Assembly: GCA_963921195.1 (NCBI GenBank)
Contig: OY992536.1
Location: forward strand, 321,115,038-321,179,037
Origin: Pegoplata infirma
Taxonomy: Eukaryota > Arthropoda > Insecta > Diptera > Anthomyiidae
Direction: 5' to 3'
Length of the DNA: 64,000 nucleotides
Part shown: positions 24,228 through 36,516 of the stretch, piece by piece
How positions within the stretch are numbered: position 1 is the stretch's first letter
Layout of the letters: each line of letters begins with the position of its first letter
The notes under the pieces: generated by a model
Seen by the model: only the letters and a program-made list of their open reading frames with translations
Databases searched by the model: none
What the model was told of the DNA's origin: nothing
Position numbers and translations under genes: made by a program

Positions 24228-24560
24228 TTACACCGTCCGACAGCCAATATTAAACATGAACCGGATAATATACCTCTGAAAGTAGATATAAAATGAAGTA
24301 AAACTGCATTCCTTTTAAGAGGACTTCAAAGTTTTAAAGGATACTTTTTATAAAATATTTTTGAAATATTTGTACTTGTCCTAGGATGACATTAGTATTG
24401 GCAAATGAAAGAGAAGGATCTCCCTAATTTTTCCATTTTTTTATTTTGCCATATCAGGATAAGAGGATATGAATAAAGTCATTTAAAAACTTTATCAAAA
24501 TATTTTGTTGAAAATTTTTAATGATATATGGAAATTTGTCTATGGAGAAATATCTGAAAG
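24228..24560. mobile_element. F2 repeat, truncated copy
   Basis: Begins ACACCGTCCGACAGCC and follows the 8879-9497 copy to ATTTTTAATGATAT near the palindrome centre, then stops; the second arm is missing. Confidence 0.75.
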
Positions 24561-24747
24561 ATTAAACATTTTGTAGAATTAATTTTCTATAAGAAAAAAA
24601 TATCGAAATATATAGATTTTTTTAGTAAAAACAGCATCAGAGTCCGAAAACTTTTAAACAAATTGAGTAAACGTGTATTTTAAATCTCGTCTTCCCCTGC
24701 AATAAATTTCGCTGCCAATAACAAATAACGTCGGCAAATTGAACAAA
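24561..24747. other. Short unassigned sequence
   Basis: AT-rich, no recognisable element or gene. Confidence 0.4.
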
Positions 24748-25800
24748 AACAAGTAGAAAAGTTAAATTCGACTTGCCGAATCTATGAATACCCTCCACAA
24801 TGCATTTTTTTTTAAAGGGTAGTACATTTTTTAACGTGAAAAAATTAACTATTTTGATTAGAAATATTTTATTTTGAGTAAGAAACTCTTTTTTTGTAAT
24901 TTTTAAAAAAAAAAAAAAAAAAAACTACTAATTTTTTTTTTGAGTGTAAAATTTTTTTCGAGTGTAATGTTTTTTTACTGTAAAAATATTTCTGAGTGAA
25001 TGCACGTACGTACACAAAATATTGTCATTTTTGTAAAAAAAAAAATAAATGTTTTTTTGTGTAAATTTTTTTTTGAGTGTAAAATTTTTTTTGAGTGTAA
25101 AATTTTTTTTGAGTGTAAAATTTTTTTTGAGTGTAAAATTTTTTTCGAGTTTAATTTTTAAGTTACCAATGTTTTTTAAACTAAACAAGTTTAAAAAGCA
25201 TTGCTTTAAAATTAAACAAGTTTGAAAAGCATTGTTTAGTTACCACCAACGCTTTTAAAACTTGTTAAAACACGTGGCATTTTAGACGAAATTAATCTGA
25301 AATTCAGGGGTTTGCTTATAACTTTTGAACCACTGCACCGATTGAGCTGAAATTTAAAACCAAACAGATCCGGGGAACGGCAAAGATACATGACAAGCTT
25401 CAATAGTCTCATTATTGTCTTTCAAAAGTTATCGTGTTTTTTATCTCGAAAATTCACGAAACACCCTTGTCGAAATTTACTCATTTGCTCATAACTTTTG
25501 AACCACTGGACCGATTTGGCTGGATTGCAATACCAACCTGACCAGGTAAATGACAAACATATATGCCAAACTTCAGTAGCCTCTGTAAAGTCTTTCAAAA
25601 GTTAGCGTGTTTTCTACGGACGGACAGACAGACAGACAGACGGACGGAAGGACGGACGGACGGACATCGCTAGATCGACTTAAAATCGATCGAGGATCAT
25701 AAATATATATACTTTATGGGGTCCTAGACCAATATTTCGAGGTGTTACAAACGGAATGACAAACTTATATATACCCTCTATCACTAGAGTGGAGGGTATA
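24748..25800 (-). mobile_element. DINE-1/Helentron-like repeat (family F1), longest copy
   Basis: Reverse orientation of the 3136-3929 copy: begins AACAAGTAGAAAAGTTAAAT, ends with the palindromic head ATACCCTCTATCACTAGAGT plus GGAGGGTATA. Contains an 18-bp tandem array (TTTTTTTTGAGTGTAAAA, about five units at 25066-25150), two diverged internal blocks with AACTTTTGAACCACTG, and a GACA/GACG-type microsatellite (25618-25665). Confidence 0.75.
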
Positions 25801-25863
25801 AAAATTGTATTGCGAAGCTTATCTTAAGGCCATGAGAAGAGTTGTTACATCTATACTCATTAA

Positions 25864-28208
25864 GGGTGTTCTTATTTTTTTATTTCGGATTTTTGTGTTG
25901 CACTGGGCAGAATTTTGTTCCTTTGTACTAAAAACTTAATAATAAAAAATTTGGAGTTAATCCGATAACTTTAAGTGGACGCGGAAACGACCTGAAGTTT
26001 GAATAACGGATTACAAGGGGAAAAAATGACTTTTTACTCATTTTCTCAATTTTTTCGATATTTAAAGTTAAGTTTGAATTCATATGGTTACAGAATTGTG
26101 ATGTGGAGTACATTACCTTTGTAATAAGGCAATAAAAACTAAAATCGGTTAAAAACCAGCCAAGTTATTACAACTGCCCCAGGCAACTAGCGTGTGGCAG
26201 ACCACTTGATCAAATATTTCTAGTTCAATTTTTGAAATTGATTGAAATTATCTACTATAGCAACATTTTTTTATTCTTTACTTCCCAATGTACTAAGGTG
26301 ATAGGTATTTTTCATATTGTGTTATGCTAACTTGTTCTAAATTAATGTTAAATAGGTCCAAATTTTTTGGCCCTGTTTTCAAATCTCCAATTTTAAATTT
26401 TAATTTTTTTAGGCAAATAAAATTTAAAAAATCGACCATTGGACCTTAGTATTTTGTTAAGCACATATAAGGGAATAAAAATTACAAAAATTGTAGACAT
26501 TCCTTTTTTCATTCGTCTAGTTTAGCGATTTTAATTCAGCGGATTTCGAGATAATAGTGATTTTGTTAACTTTTTTAGCTTTTAGTTAATTTTTTATTTT
26601 TTTTTTAACAAACTTCGTATGTTTTCTACCGAATTACTACAGATCAATATAGAATACTTCAATTCCTTTAATCAGGGCAAAATTGAGATATGAAAAATTG
26701 ACCCAGTTCAAGGTCAAAGGTCAAATTTTAGAAGAATTTGAATTTTTAAAGATTTTTCGAGCGGATATTAATGAAACTCCTAAATGTTATTTTAATAAGA
26801 TGTAAAAATTAATGGCTTATAAAAATTCAGAACATTAACCTTTAAGTGCTCTTGGGGTCTATATGACCCTATGAAATAATATACTTATATTTTCTCCATT
26901 AAATAAAAAAAAATATAGACCCCAATAGCACTTATGGGTTAATTTTCCGAATTTTAATAATAAACCATTTATGTTTAGTCATATTAAAATAACATCAAGG
27001 AGTTTCATAAATATCCGCTCAAAAAAATTGTTAATCTTTAAAAATTCAAATTGTTCTCAAATTTGACCTTTGACCTTTAACTGGGGCAATTTTTCATATC
27101 TCAATTTTGCCCTGATTAAAGGAATTGAAGTATTCTATATTATTCTGTAGTAATTCGGTAGAAAACATATCGCTCCTTTACTTGTATAGTGTCATAACTC
27201 AAAAAATGCGTTTTTTGAGTTAATGATGCAGAATTATTCTTTATATCGTGCTTTATATTGTGTCAAAAATTCGTATTAATATCTTTTAAACTCACCGTTT
27301 GAGAAGAGAACACGCCATTGTTACATTTTCTATGTACCGGCCTTTTTCAATTAAAAACCAGTTTCAATAGTAAACTTTAAACGTGTTTTCTGCAAAATCC
27401 AATATTTTGAGTTGTGACACTATACAAGTAAAGGAGCGATATGAAGTTTGTTAAAAAAAAAATAAAAAAATTAACTAAAAGCTAAAAAAGTTACCAAAAT
27501 CACTAATATCTCGAAATCCGCCGAAATAAAATCGCTAAACTAGCCGAATGAAAAAAGGAATGTCTACAATTTTTGTAATTTTTATTCCCTTATATGTGCT
27601 TAATAAAATCCTGTGGTCCAATGGTCGATTTTTTTAATTTTATTTGCCTAAAAAAATTAAAATTTAAAATTGGAGATTTGAAAACAGGGCTGAAAAATTT
27701 AGACCTTTTTAAAATTAATTTAAAACAAGTAAGCATAACACAATATGAAAAATACCTATCACCTTAGTACATTGGGAAGTAAAGAATAAAAAAATGTTGC
27801 TATAGTAGATAATTTCAATCAATATCAAAAATTGAACTCGAAATCTTTGATCAAGTGGTCTGCCACACGCTAGTTGCCTGGGGCAGTTGTAATAACTTGG
27901 CTGATTTTTAACCGATTTTAGTTTTTGTTGCCTTATTACAAAGGTAATGTACTCCACATCACAATTCTGTAACCATTTGAATTCAAACTTAACTTAAAAT
28001 ATTGAAAAAATTGAGAAAATGAGTAAAAAGTAATTTTTTCCCCTTGTAATCCGTTATTCAAACTTCAGGTCGTTTCCGCGTCCACTTAAAGTTATCGGAT
28101 TAACTTAAAATTTTTTATTATTAAGTTTTTAGTACAAAGGAACAAAATTCTGCCCAGTGCCAAGCAATTAAAACATTTTAAATTTTTCCCTTACTGTTAA
28201 GAACACCC
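25864..28208. mobile_element. 2.3-kb fold-back element flanked by TTAA (piggyBac-like ends)
   Basis: Ends GGGTGTTCTTA and TAAGAACA-CCC with TTAA on both sides (25860-25863, 28209-28212). Two inverted arms of about 1 kb pair through the whole element around a centre near 26900, with few mismatches. A TTAA duplication is the mark of piggyBac elements; no transposase is present. The right arm has taken the MITE 27177-27438. Open frames on the arms (25928-26113, 27715-27957, minus) are mirror images and not credited. Confidence 0.85.
27177..27438. mobile_element. 262-bp hairpin MITE in the fold-back arm
   Basis: Ends CGCTCCTTTACTTGTATAGT and the inverse ACTATACAAGTAAAGGAGCG. ATAT occurs on both sides, and the left arm of the host fold-back (without the insert) shows where it entered. 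Continues inward as TCATAACTCAAAA / TTTTGAGTTGTGA. Confidence 0.88.
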
Positions 28209-28212
28209 TTAA

Positions 28213-29785
28213 TACTCATATCAATTAGTTCCCTAATAGTTCTGGATCTAATTGAAAAACTGTTACCTAATCTACAAAAGGGGGTCTAAAAAACAGTTCT
28301 GAAGTTAAAAAAGACCACCTCCTTCCAAAACTCAAAAGTTGGATTTGCCCCTGCTTTGAGTTAAGTATTCTTAACTAAGGAGTTTTGCAAATATGTTTAT
28401 TGTTTAAAAAGAAAATCCGATTAAATTTTTTTCTAGTCTTGTTGATGATTTTTTTTTTTTAATGTTTACCGAAATAATAGTGCCACCCTATTTCACATGT
28501 GCAAAGAAATTATCCATACCTATGTACGAAAGCAAGTTATATAGTATGCATTATATGACTAACAAGGAAAGTCTCTCTCACATGACAGTTCTCACGAAAA
28601 AGAAAACAGATATAGAATAGGAGGAACACATGCACACGAATTTTTGTAAAGGCACAAACTTATTTTTAGAATTTAGGAATGTGAAAATCAATATTGCTAT
28701 TGTTTTTTACATCTCTTTTAAATTTTAATATTTAATATTGATATTAAAAAAGTTCCATCTTTAAAGACATCCTCTGGTTCTCGAAATTCATAAACATTTG
28801 GATTTTTATTACACACTATGAGATCACGACATGGAATTCGCACCGTTAGATACGTTATGTAAATACCTTTCACATAAAAAATAAAAAAAGAGAACCGATT
28901 TTCATTAGATTACCACACTCCACTGCAACAATTTTAAAGTTCATTAAAATCGGTGTGTGCCACAAAAGACAGTTTCCTTGTGCGAAACTTGAGCAATTTT
29001 AAAGAAAGTCGGAACAGAAAACAAAAAATGTACTTATGACTGTATATAAAAACTGTGTAAATGTCAGCAAATAAAGGTTAGTTTTTAGTTCGTGTTTATG
29101 AATATTTAATTTGTAGTTTTAAGCTTAAACACACAAAATTAACAAAGGCGTATGATTATTATTTTTAATATTTATTACTTATACGCACTGTTGTTTATTC
29201 TGTTAGTTAACGAGAAAAAGAAAATTGTTTCAAATACATACACCTATATTTCGTTATAAGAATGCGTTAAGCAGCAGTTCTTTATAAAATCTGTGTCATT
29301 TTATAAAAAAAGAAACAAAAGAAAAACCTGTGTCAAATATTTTTAGTTAATTAATCTCCCAAACGTTTTGATTTTAATAAAGACTCCTCATTTACTGGCT
29401 TTTTATTCAGGCACAAATAATTTTAAAACCTGTGTTTTTCTTTAATATTTTGCTTCTATTTATATAATCACTTTGGTTAATTTTTTTTTGTTTTTTTATT
29501 CTGACATTTGCTGATGTTGCAACTAACCACATAACATGCCATCAACACATCTGATGTTTTGTGTTAAGCATATTTTGTTGTTACACAAATAATCTGGATT
29601 TACTAAAATTTATAGTTTAAGGTTTTTTGAATTTATTTTTGGGATTAAGGTGATGTTGTGTATTTTTTTTACGCGGAATTTATAAATAAAAGGATATTGT
29701 TTTTAAAATATGTATACGAGTGAAAGTTAATCAGACTTGGACTATTAGAATTTTGTGGTAGTGCAGTACAATTATTGACAAGTGG
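28213..29785. other. Possibly single-copy AT-rich sequence, no gene seen
   Basis: I recognise no repeat border here. No frame shows coding features; a host regulatory region or old repeats cannot be excluded. Confidence 0.4.
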
Positions 29786-29789
29786 GTAA

Positions 29790-29880
29790 CGAATATTTGG
29801 TTTCTGTATTAGTAGTAGATACTAACAAGGAGAATATTCAAATCCTTATGAAACAATTTGTCTGAAACTTAAAATATATC
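29790..29880 (+). repeat. F4 repeat, left fragment
   Basis: Matches the 63580-63750 repeat (ATCCTTATGAAACAATTTGT versus CCCTTATGAACCGATTTGC, then GAAACTTAAAATATAT). Its continuation is found at 33075-33230, after the inserted element. Confidence 0.6.
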
Positions 29881-30570
29881 GAGGGCCTATATTCAAAACC
29901 CTCTCTCTGAAAAAACACAACTTTTTAGTAGAGTCAAAAAATAGTTTATTTTGCGTATTGTAATTATTTCGCGTATTGTATTGTATAATCAGATTCGATA
30001 TTCTAAAATATTTTTTTAAATCAACTACTGAATCTCACATATAACTCGTTTTTAATATTTTGCACTATTGGGGATTTTATGATAGATAGAGGGTTTTGTT
30101 TCTCAAAAATACTAACTTCATGAATGAAAAAATAATTAATTAAAATTAATTATTATGATTTCATTTACGACATCGGAACATTTTTAACGTGATTTATTAA
30201 TTATAACGGCTTATAAAAAATTCCGAAATTGCGGTTTTGGTCCACAGGTGCTGATTATTAAGACAAAAATTATTCTTTTACCGAATTCATCGTAAAAGTT
30301 GACAAACTGTTGAGTATGTTATGTAAAAAATAGTAAAAAAAATTAAAAACGCGATTTTGGTCCACAGATATTAATCAGCATCGCGATTTTTAACATTAAA
30401 ATTTTTGTTTCATAATGAACACAAGACATCCAAATTATGAGCTATATTTTTTAAAAAAGTCAAACAATAATTTTCAGAAGAAATTGGCATCAGTGAACCA
30501 AAATCGTAGTTCTGGAATTTTGTTGACAAATTCATATTCAGTATGCAAAATTTAGTAGGAAAACATGTAA

Positions 30571-32193
30571 TCTATATAAATAAAGATCAATTGTCGTTCG
30601 TTGGTAACCACATCAGTTGAGAACGGCTGGACCGATTTGGACAATTTTTTTTTTTTTGAAATGTTCGTCAGAGTCCACTTAGGTTTTTACGTAAAGAAAA
30701 ATTGGCCACGCCCACTTTTACGCTTACTTTTTTCGATTTATCTAAAATCGGAAAACGGCTGCACCGATTTGGGTAATTTTTTATTTAAATCTTCGTAGTA
30801 ACCTAATTTGAGTTTTTACTGAAAGAAAAATCGACCACGCCCAGTTCTACGCCCACTTTTTCAATTTCTCTAAAATCTGAGAATGGCTGGACCGATTTGA
30901 CTAAATTTTTTTTAAATGAATTTTCATCACATTCCAAATTTGGTTTTTACGAAAAAAGAAAGTGACCACGCCCACTTTGGCTAATTTTTGTTGAAAATAT
31001 TCGTCATAATTCAACTAAGGATAGTAAAATTTCCCACCCCACTTTTTACCATGTATCGAAAAAACGGCTACACCGATTTTTTTATAGTCCGCAAAATATT
31101 TTTAAGTACAGAAAAATTGTCCACGCCTACTTTTACGTTCACTTTTATCGATATACTAATTTTTAAATCGTGGAATGGCTGGATCAATCTGTCTAATTCT
31201 GTTTTTAATGTCTAACCGATTTTTTTTTAAGGACAGAAAAATTGTCCACGCCTACTTTTACGTTCACTTTTCTCGATATATTAATTTTAAATCATGGAAT
31301 GGCTGGATCAATTTGTCTAATTCTGTTTTTAATGTTAGTTGGGCTATGACGCCCAACTAAGGTTTTTTTGAATGGATGGACCGAGTTGGTTAGATTCAAA
31401 TAAGATTTTTACGGGAAGAAAAGTTGTCCAACCACTCTTTTCTTCGATATATTATAAATTTGCTCTATAGAAAAAAATATGGAATAATAGAATGTAAATA
31501 AAACTGAAATGTATTTCGTTGGTTATCGCAACACTTGAGAACGCCTGGATCGATTTGGCTATTTTTTTGTTCGGAAAGAAAAATTGTCCCACTTTTTTTG
31601 ATATATCTAAACTAATTTTTACTCTTATTCGATATATTAAAAATATTTCTTAAAATATACCGCTTAAACTTGGTAAAAATGATTTTAAATCCTTGGGTAT
31701 TGTTAACATAAATACAGGTTAAACTACCATACAAATTTTAACGCCCACTTTTGTCTAAATAAGTCGACTACTAATGACCGATTTTTTTATGTTAATTATA
31801 GCTCTAATTAAGTTTTTAAGGTATAAATGAGAAAAGTGTCCCGGAAAAATGGAAAATTGAGGAAACCTATAAAGGTTTGTTTGAACTCAAGACAATTGCT
31901 CACGATAAGAAAAAAGGATATGCGTAATATATTTTTCTGTTGTTCGTAATGACACTTAAGCAGTTTTAAATTTGTACAGTGCGCAAAGTCGAAGACATAA
32001 TAATTTTTTTTTTAGTTCCTAAAATATAATTTGAAGATGATTATCTACCTAATCTGGTCTTTAAACCACAACGCCCAAAAATTTTTTTACGTCAAGAAAT
32101 TCGTTACATTTTTGCAGGGCTATATATTTGAAGCGAGACATAATATAACACTGATCTAATATTTGGGCCAGCAACGCGGACCGGGCCAGCTAG
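30571..32193 (+). mobile_element. Non-autonomous Helitron
   Basis: Starts TCTATATAAATAAAGATC and ends GCGGACCGGGCCAGCTAG, inserted between A (30570) and T (32194). TC start, CTAG end, a GC-rich short palindrome (CGGACCG) shortly before the end and A/T target match the rules for Helitrons. It has no Rep/helicase frame. About 0.9 kb of the interior is tandem repeats. The T-rich and hydrophobic frames at 30601-31360 are repeat artefacts. Confidence 0.8.
30601..31560 (+). repeat. Tandem ~110-180-bp repeats inside the Helitron
   Basis: The motif GGCTGGACCGATTTGG (variants) recurs at about 30622, 30741, 30883, 31063, 31174, 31298, 31373 and 31540, each followed by GTTTTTACG...AAA and CCACGCCCACTTTTACG. 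Units are diverged, most alike at 31174-31360. Confidence 0.8.
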
Positions 32194-33074
32194 TACATGA
32201 TGAAATTATTCAAAAAAGTATTTATAAATTAATTACACAGGTTGACAAAAGTTTAACTTTTCCAATTTGCCTGGCCTTTGACAACTGATTTTTATGGATT
32301 TTTGTGCTGATTCCGAATCTGTTATCCAATTTTTTCCATCAGCTCGCGTTCGCGAGCAAATCGCTGTTAAAGAGTCGAAAAAGTGCGATTTTAACTAACT
32401 TTGCTTGGCTATAATTTCCAAAACTAATTTTGGAGCCTCAGTTTTAAGCACGAACTTAACTATATTGGATGCGAGGATTCCAAAATTGGTATTAGCTTTT
32501 TTCAGGCAGCTTCAGTTTTCGAGTTATTAAAAAGGGCATAAATATTCAGACAAAATTAAAGAAAAAAAAAATTTTATTTTAGCGATATCTCTAAAACTAA
32601 AAATAACTCAACAAAAGTAAGAGCATTTTTGGAATCAGCATATCCAACATACTCAAAATCGTCATTTACTTTTTGGATGTAAGACAAGTGTTGGGTAAAT
32701 GTGGACTCACAAAGATGCTAAAAAAAGCCTATTTTCAAAGATTCCTTAGGCTATATCTCGAAAAGTAGAGCTAACCCAAAAAAACGATAGCCAGATTTGA
32801 AATCAGCGTACCCCAATTACCTAAAATTAGCTATCAGAACCCGGGCAAAAAAAAGTGTTGCCCTGTGTTATTCGTAAAGATAGAGGGCTTTGCATTCAGA
32901 AAAAATAATTTTGTAAGAGATAGATAAAACCAAAAATGCAAATAAAATAGCAAAAAAAAAATATTTTTGTTCTGAATTTTACACCATATATGAGGGCCAT
33001 TTTACTGAATATTTTGCCATCAAAAAGTAATTTTCGTGAAAATGGAATATAGAGGGTTTTGAATATAGGCCCTA

Positions 33075-33560
33075 GATATATTAATAAGAAAATTTTAAGG
33101 TTAGGGGTTGCCGGCTTATTGGCCGCATCGGGGATTCAGAAGTTAAAAAATGGGTATAAAAATTGCGAAAAAACCGTTTTCTGAATTTTTCAGCTATTTT
33201 TATTGTCCTGGGTCTAAAACTTATGTGGTAAAAATTTAAGGTATTAGATTAACCCGGGCGCCACTCCACGGCGGTCAAAGTAAAAAATAAAATTAAAAAA
33301 ATATATCTTTCAACACATCATATTTGTTAATTTTGATGCGCTGAGCACGATTATTAAAAAAAATTTAAAATCGCTAGATCGGTTTTCGAGATTTTGCCAT
33401 TTTAAATTTGTAAAAAATGGCGATTTTTTTCTTACGTTCAAGTATTTTTTTTAAAAAAGTCTCAAAATTTTTATGCGTTGACCCTTTCGTAAAGCTGAAG
33501 ACTTTGACCCTTTCTTAAAGCTGAAGACAATCTTTCATTTAAACTTGATTTGAGCCAAAT
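33075..33560 (+). repeat. F4 repeat, right fragment and flank
   Basis: Continues the 63750-63870 text (GGTTAGGGGTTGCCGGCTTA, then ATCGGGGATT, GTTTTCTGAATTTTTCAGC). From about 33240 no relation is seen. Confidence 0.5.
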
Positions 33561-34360
33561 CCGATAATTTTAATCCGTGGCGCCCATCGATCGAAATTTT
33601 GGCTTTTTAGAAACTTTTTCTAAAAACTCTATACTTTCATCGAAGGGCGCCATGGGCTTAAATAATCGGATTTGGATTTTCGTAACACATGCCAAACGAT
33701 GACCACGTAAGAGCAGATTGAGGGAAAATTTATGAAAAAATTTTCCAGGTTCATCTTCAGTCGGCAACCAGTGGTCAAAGTTGAAAAAAATTACGTTTTC
33801 TGACCTAATCCGGCTCAAAAATTCGGAAATTTTTCGTACTTTAGTAGAAAAATATTTTAAAAATTCCAAAGCCGCATTATTGGACTTCAGATCCTGATTT
33901 TTAAACATAAAAATTATATTTTATCCAAATTGGTCTCAAAAGTAGAAAGATGTTAAGTATGTTTTAAAAAAATATTAAAAAATTACAAAAAACGAGATTT
34001 GGCCCAAAAATGCTGATCAGCGATATTGGTCCACAGATTCTGATCAGCCTTTTGGAACCAAAATGGCGTTTTACTTATTTTTTTAATATTTTTAAATACT
34101 TAATATTTCTTAAAGTTTTCCTACTTTTGAGACCAATTTGGGTAAAAAATAATTTTATCTTAAAAAATCAGCATCTATGGACCAAAACCGCGGTTTTGAA
34201 ATTTTTTAAATATTTTTTCCAACTTTGACCACTGGTTGCCGACTGAAGGAAGGTGACCTTTGAAAAATTTTTCGTTAATTTCGCCACAATCAGCTCTTAA
34301 GTGGCCATCGCAGGTATTACGACACGAAATTCGAAAGTTTAATTTTGATGGGACGCCCAA
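33560..34360. mobile_element. Fold-back element
   Basis: Left arm text (AGCAGATTGAGGGAAAATTT, CATCTTCAGTCGGCAACCAG, TGGTCAAAGTTG) returns inverted at 34196-34320. Centre near 34005-34020 with GCTGATCAGCG. Frames on each arm (33570-33908 minus, 34010-34228 plus, 34175-34360 minus) mirror each other and are not genes. Confidence 0.75.
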
Positions 34361-35795
34361 TATATAGTTTTTAGTTTAAATTTAATTCGCAACAATTTGA
34401 CGTTCAAACTTGTTAAGTCTTCTTAACAAGTTTTTCAATTGTCGTCTTTAACAAGGCTCATTCTTAAGAATATTTTGCAGAAAATAAATTTAAAAAGTAA
34501 AACTTAACAAATCACAGATTTGTTTAAAGACAAGATTTCGAATAAAGATATTTTTTTCTTACTACTTACAAAAGCAAGCATTTGTATACAAGTTAGGAAA
34601 TAAAAATTTACTGCAGCTTTCAAAGAGATAACTAAGTTGTCATTTGCAATACACCCAGTTGGAAATTTTCTTAACCCTTACAACACCGATAATAGCCTTT
34701 CATTACTGATCTTTGGTTAGTAAAATATATTTATTTCGTTGGTTTAAACGTGGAAATACCTTTATATTTTTAATCAAACTCTACCGAACGAGTAACGGTT
34801 TTTCAAAACTGGAATTTTATAATTTTCATATGTATTAACAAATTCTACGTAATTTTGTATAATTTTCCTGAATTTAATTTTCATTTTGCAGGATACTTAT
34901 GACATTGACATAAGAAGTCAATTCCTGCAGTTAATTTCTTCATGGAATAAGGAAAATGTTTTCCACATTAACTAACAGTCTTTGGATAAAGTTTAACTGC
35001 AATTTGCAAAACAAAAAATATAAAACTTTTTTGGAATTCACCAGAATAAAGTCAAATGCAGGCATTACAAAAGCAATCTAAAAAAAAAATCTATTGATTT
35101 GTTGCATTTGATTGCGTATTTTAACAACTATTCTAAGATTGAAGAAAATTTGTCACAGCATAAAATAAAATAAAAACTTGCAGTAGAAATAAAAAAGGGG
35201 TTTTAAACTTTGTAACAAAATTGCAGCTGAACACAGTGGATCTAACATGCCTTTTTGGGGATAAATTATTTTTATATAGCTACCTCAAAATTTGATTGTC
35301 TTATGTAATTTTTTTCGACAAACGTAATCGGAAGCAAAAACGCTAATAACGCCTTTTTAATTTGACTTACCATAAGTCTGAGGAAAATAGTATTCTCGGA
35401 CCATATTCAATTCATTAGTATTTTGAGGTAGCGATATGGCAAGCAAAAAAAATACAATGACGAATTAAAAAACACCCTTAATATATGCTACAAAAAAATT
35501 TCAAATATTCATTAAAAAACTTTGTATGATATCTGTGGCAATTAGAGATAGTAGCTTATGCAGGGCCGTTTTAAGGTATGGCAGGGCCCTGGGCACACAA
35601 GAATGTGGTGCCCCGCGTTAGAGTAACAAACACTTTTTTTGGTACAAATTAAACATATGTTATTATCTGTTTTAAGACAAAGAAACTAAAAAAAATATTC
35701 TGAGTAGGGATATTATAGCTCGAGGTCATTTTTCTTTACTTACTAAAACCATGATATTTATGTAGAACAATTTGGTTTTAATGAAACCTTTTCTA
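34361..35795. other. Unassigned sequence with a solitary element end
   Basis: No coding frame. A weak hairpin pairs GCTACCTCAAAA (35279) with TTTTGAGGTAGC (35420). CAGGGCCGTTTTAAGG at 35562 looks like one end of a TIR element, but no partner is found. Confidence 0.4.
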
Positions 35796-36129
35796 TCTCA
35801 GAATCTGAGACTTTTTCTTTACGAAAAATTTCTCAGAATCTGAAACTTTTCCTATTTAAGAAATGTCTCAGAATCAGATTTTTTTTCTATACTAAAAATG
35901 TCTCAGAATCTCCGACAAATTCTTTACTAAAAATGTTGTAGAATCTCAGAATATTTTTGTACGAAAACTATCTCAAATCTGAAACTTCTTCAATACGAAC
36001 ACTGAAAAAAATAGCTTCGTGAAATTAGTGAAAATTGACTTAACCTTAATGAAAAATGACTCACGTTTTCAACCGAAGACAGGTTTCATTTGATTAATGA
36101 AACTGGTGTCATTAAAGTTCCTGTAATAC

Positions 36130-36516
36130 GCTTGGCTGGGTATGGGTTCGCAAGGGGTTAATTGCTTTCATCACAAAAACAACGCGTCTTAAACTGAGAT
36201 GAAGGGGGAGATTAATTATACCATTGCTGGCAAAACTAATACCCAAAAATAAACCTTTAAATTACCCAGTGGTCACCGTGAGAACGTTACGCACGTGCTC
36301 GGCTGACTAGCTAGTTCGGGAGATGTGGGCGGGGATCTTGTTCCTCTATTTGACCTAAGCCATACAAATAAAAATATCACGTGCGCTTTAAAATGCCCTT
36401 TTATAAACTATAAAACATATTACCAATTTTTTTTATGACACAGACCTTAGGTTGAGCTGAGATGTTCAAGCTCTTTGCTTCTATACCCTCCCATCCGATG
36501 GTTTTTCGGGTAGCTG
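36130..36516. other. GC-richer stretch before the protease fragment
   Basis: Contains a purine run (GATGAAGGGGGAG at about 36199) followed by ATTAATTATA, which could be a polypurine tract, and mixed-composition sequence unlike the surroundings. It may be LTR or leader of the retroelement, but no paired LTR is found. Confidence 0.35.

Larger units (their letters stand above)
29880..33074. mobile_element. 3.2-kb TIR element carrying a Helitron
   Basis: Ends are GGGCCTATATTCAAAACC continuing CTCT, and the inverse at 33051-33072, a near-perfect 25-base match. It splits F4; ATATAT lies on both sides, so the duplication is at most 6 bases as read. The interior has inverted text with TTTTGGTCCACAG and GATATCTC-type motifs and the Helitron 30571-32193. 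No transposase frame is seen. Confidence 0.75.

Noticed and set aside
24928..25188. Frame with repeated KKNFTL
   Set aside because: Direct translation of the 18-bp tandem array in the DINE-like repeat.
33570..33908. 112-residue frame on the minus strand
   Set aside because: Lies on one arm of a fold-back whose other arm gives the mirrored text; no domain recognised.
35562..35620. hAT-like end CAGGGCCG at 35562
   Set aside because: No inverted partner or target duplication was found, so no element could be delimited.
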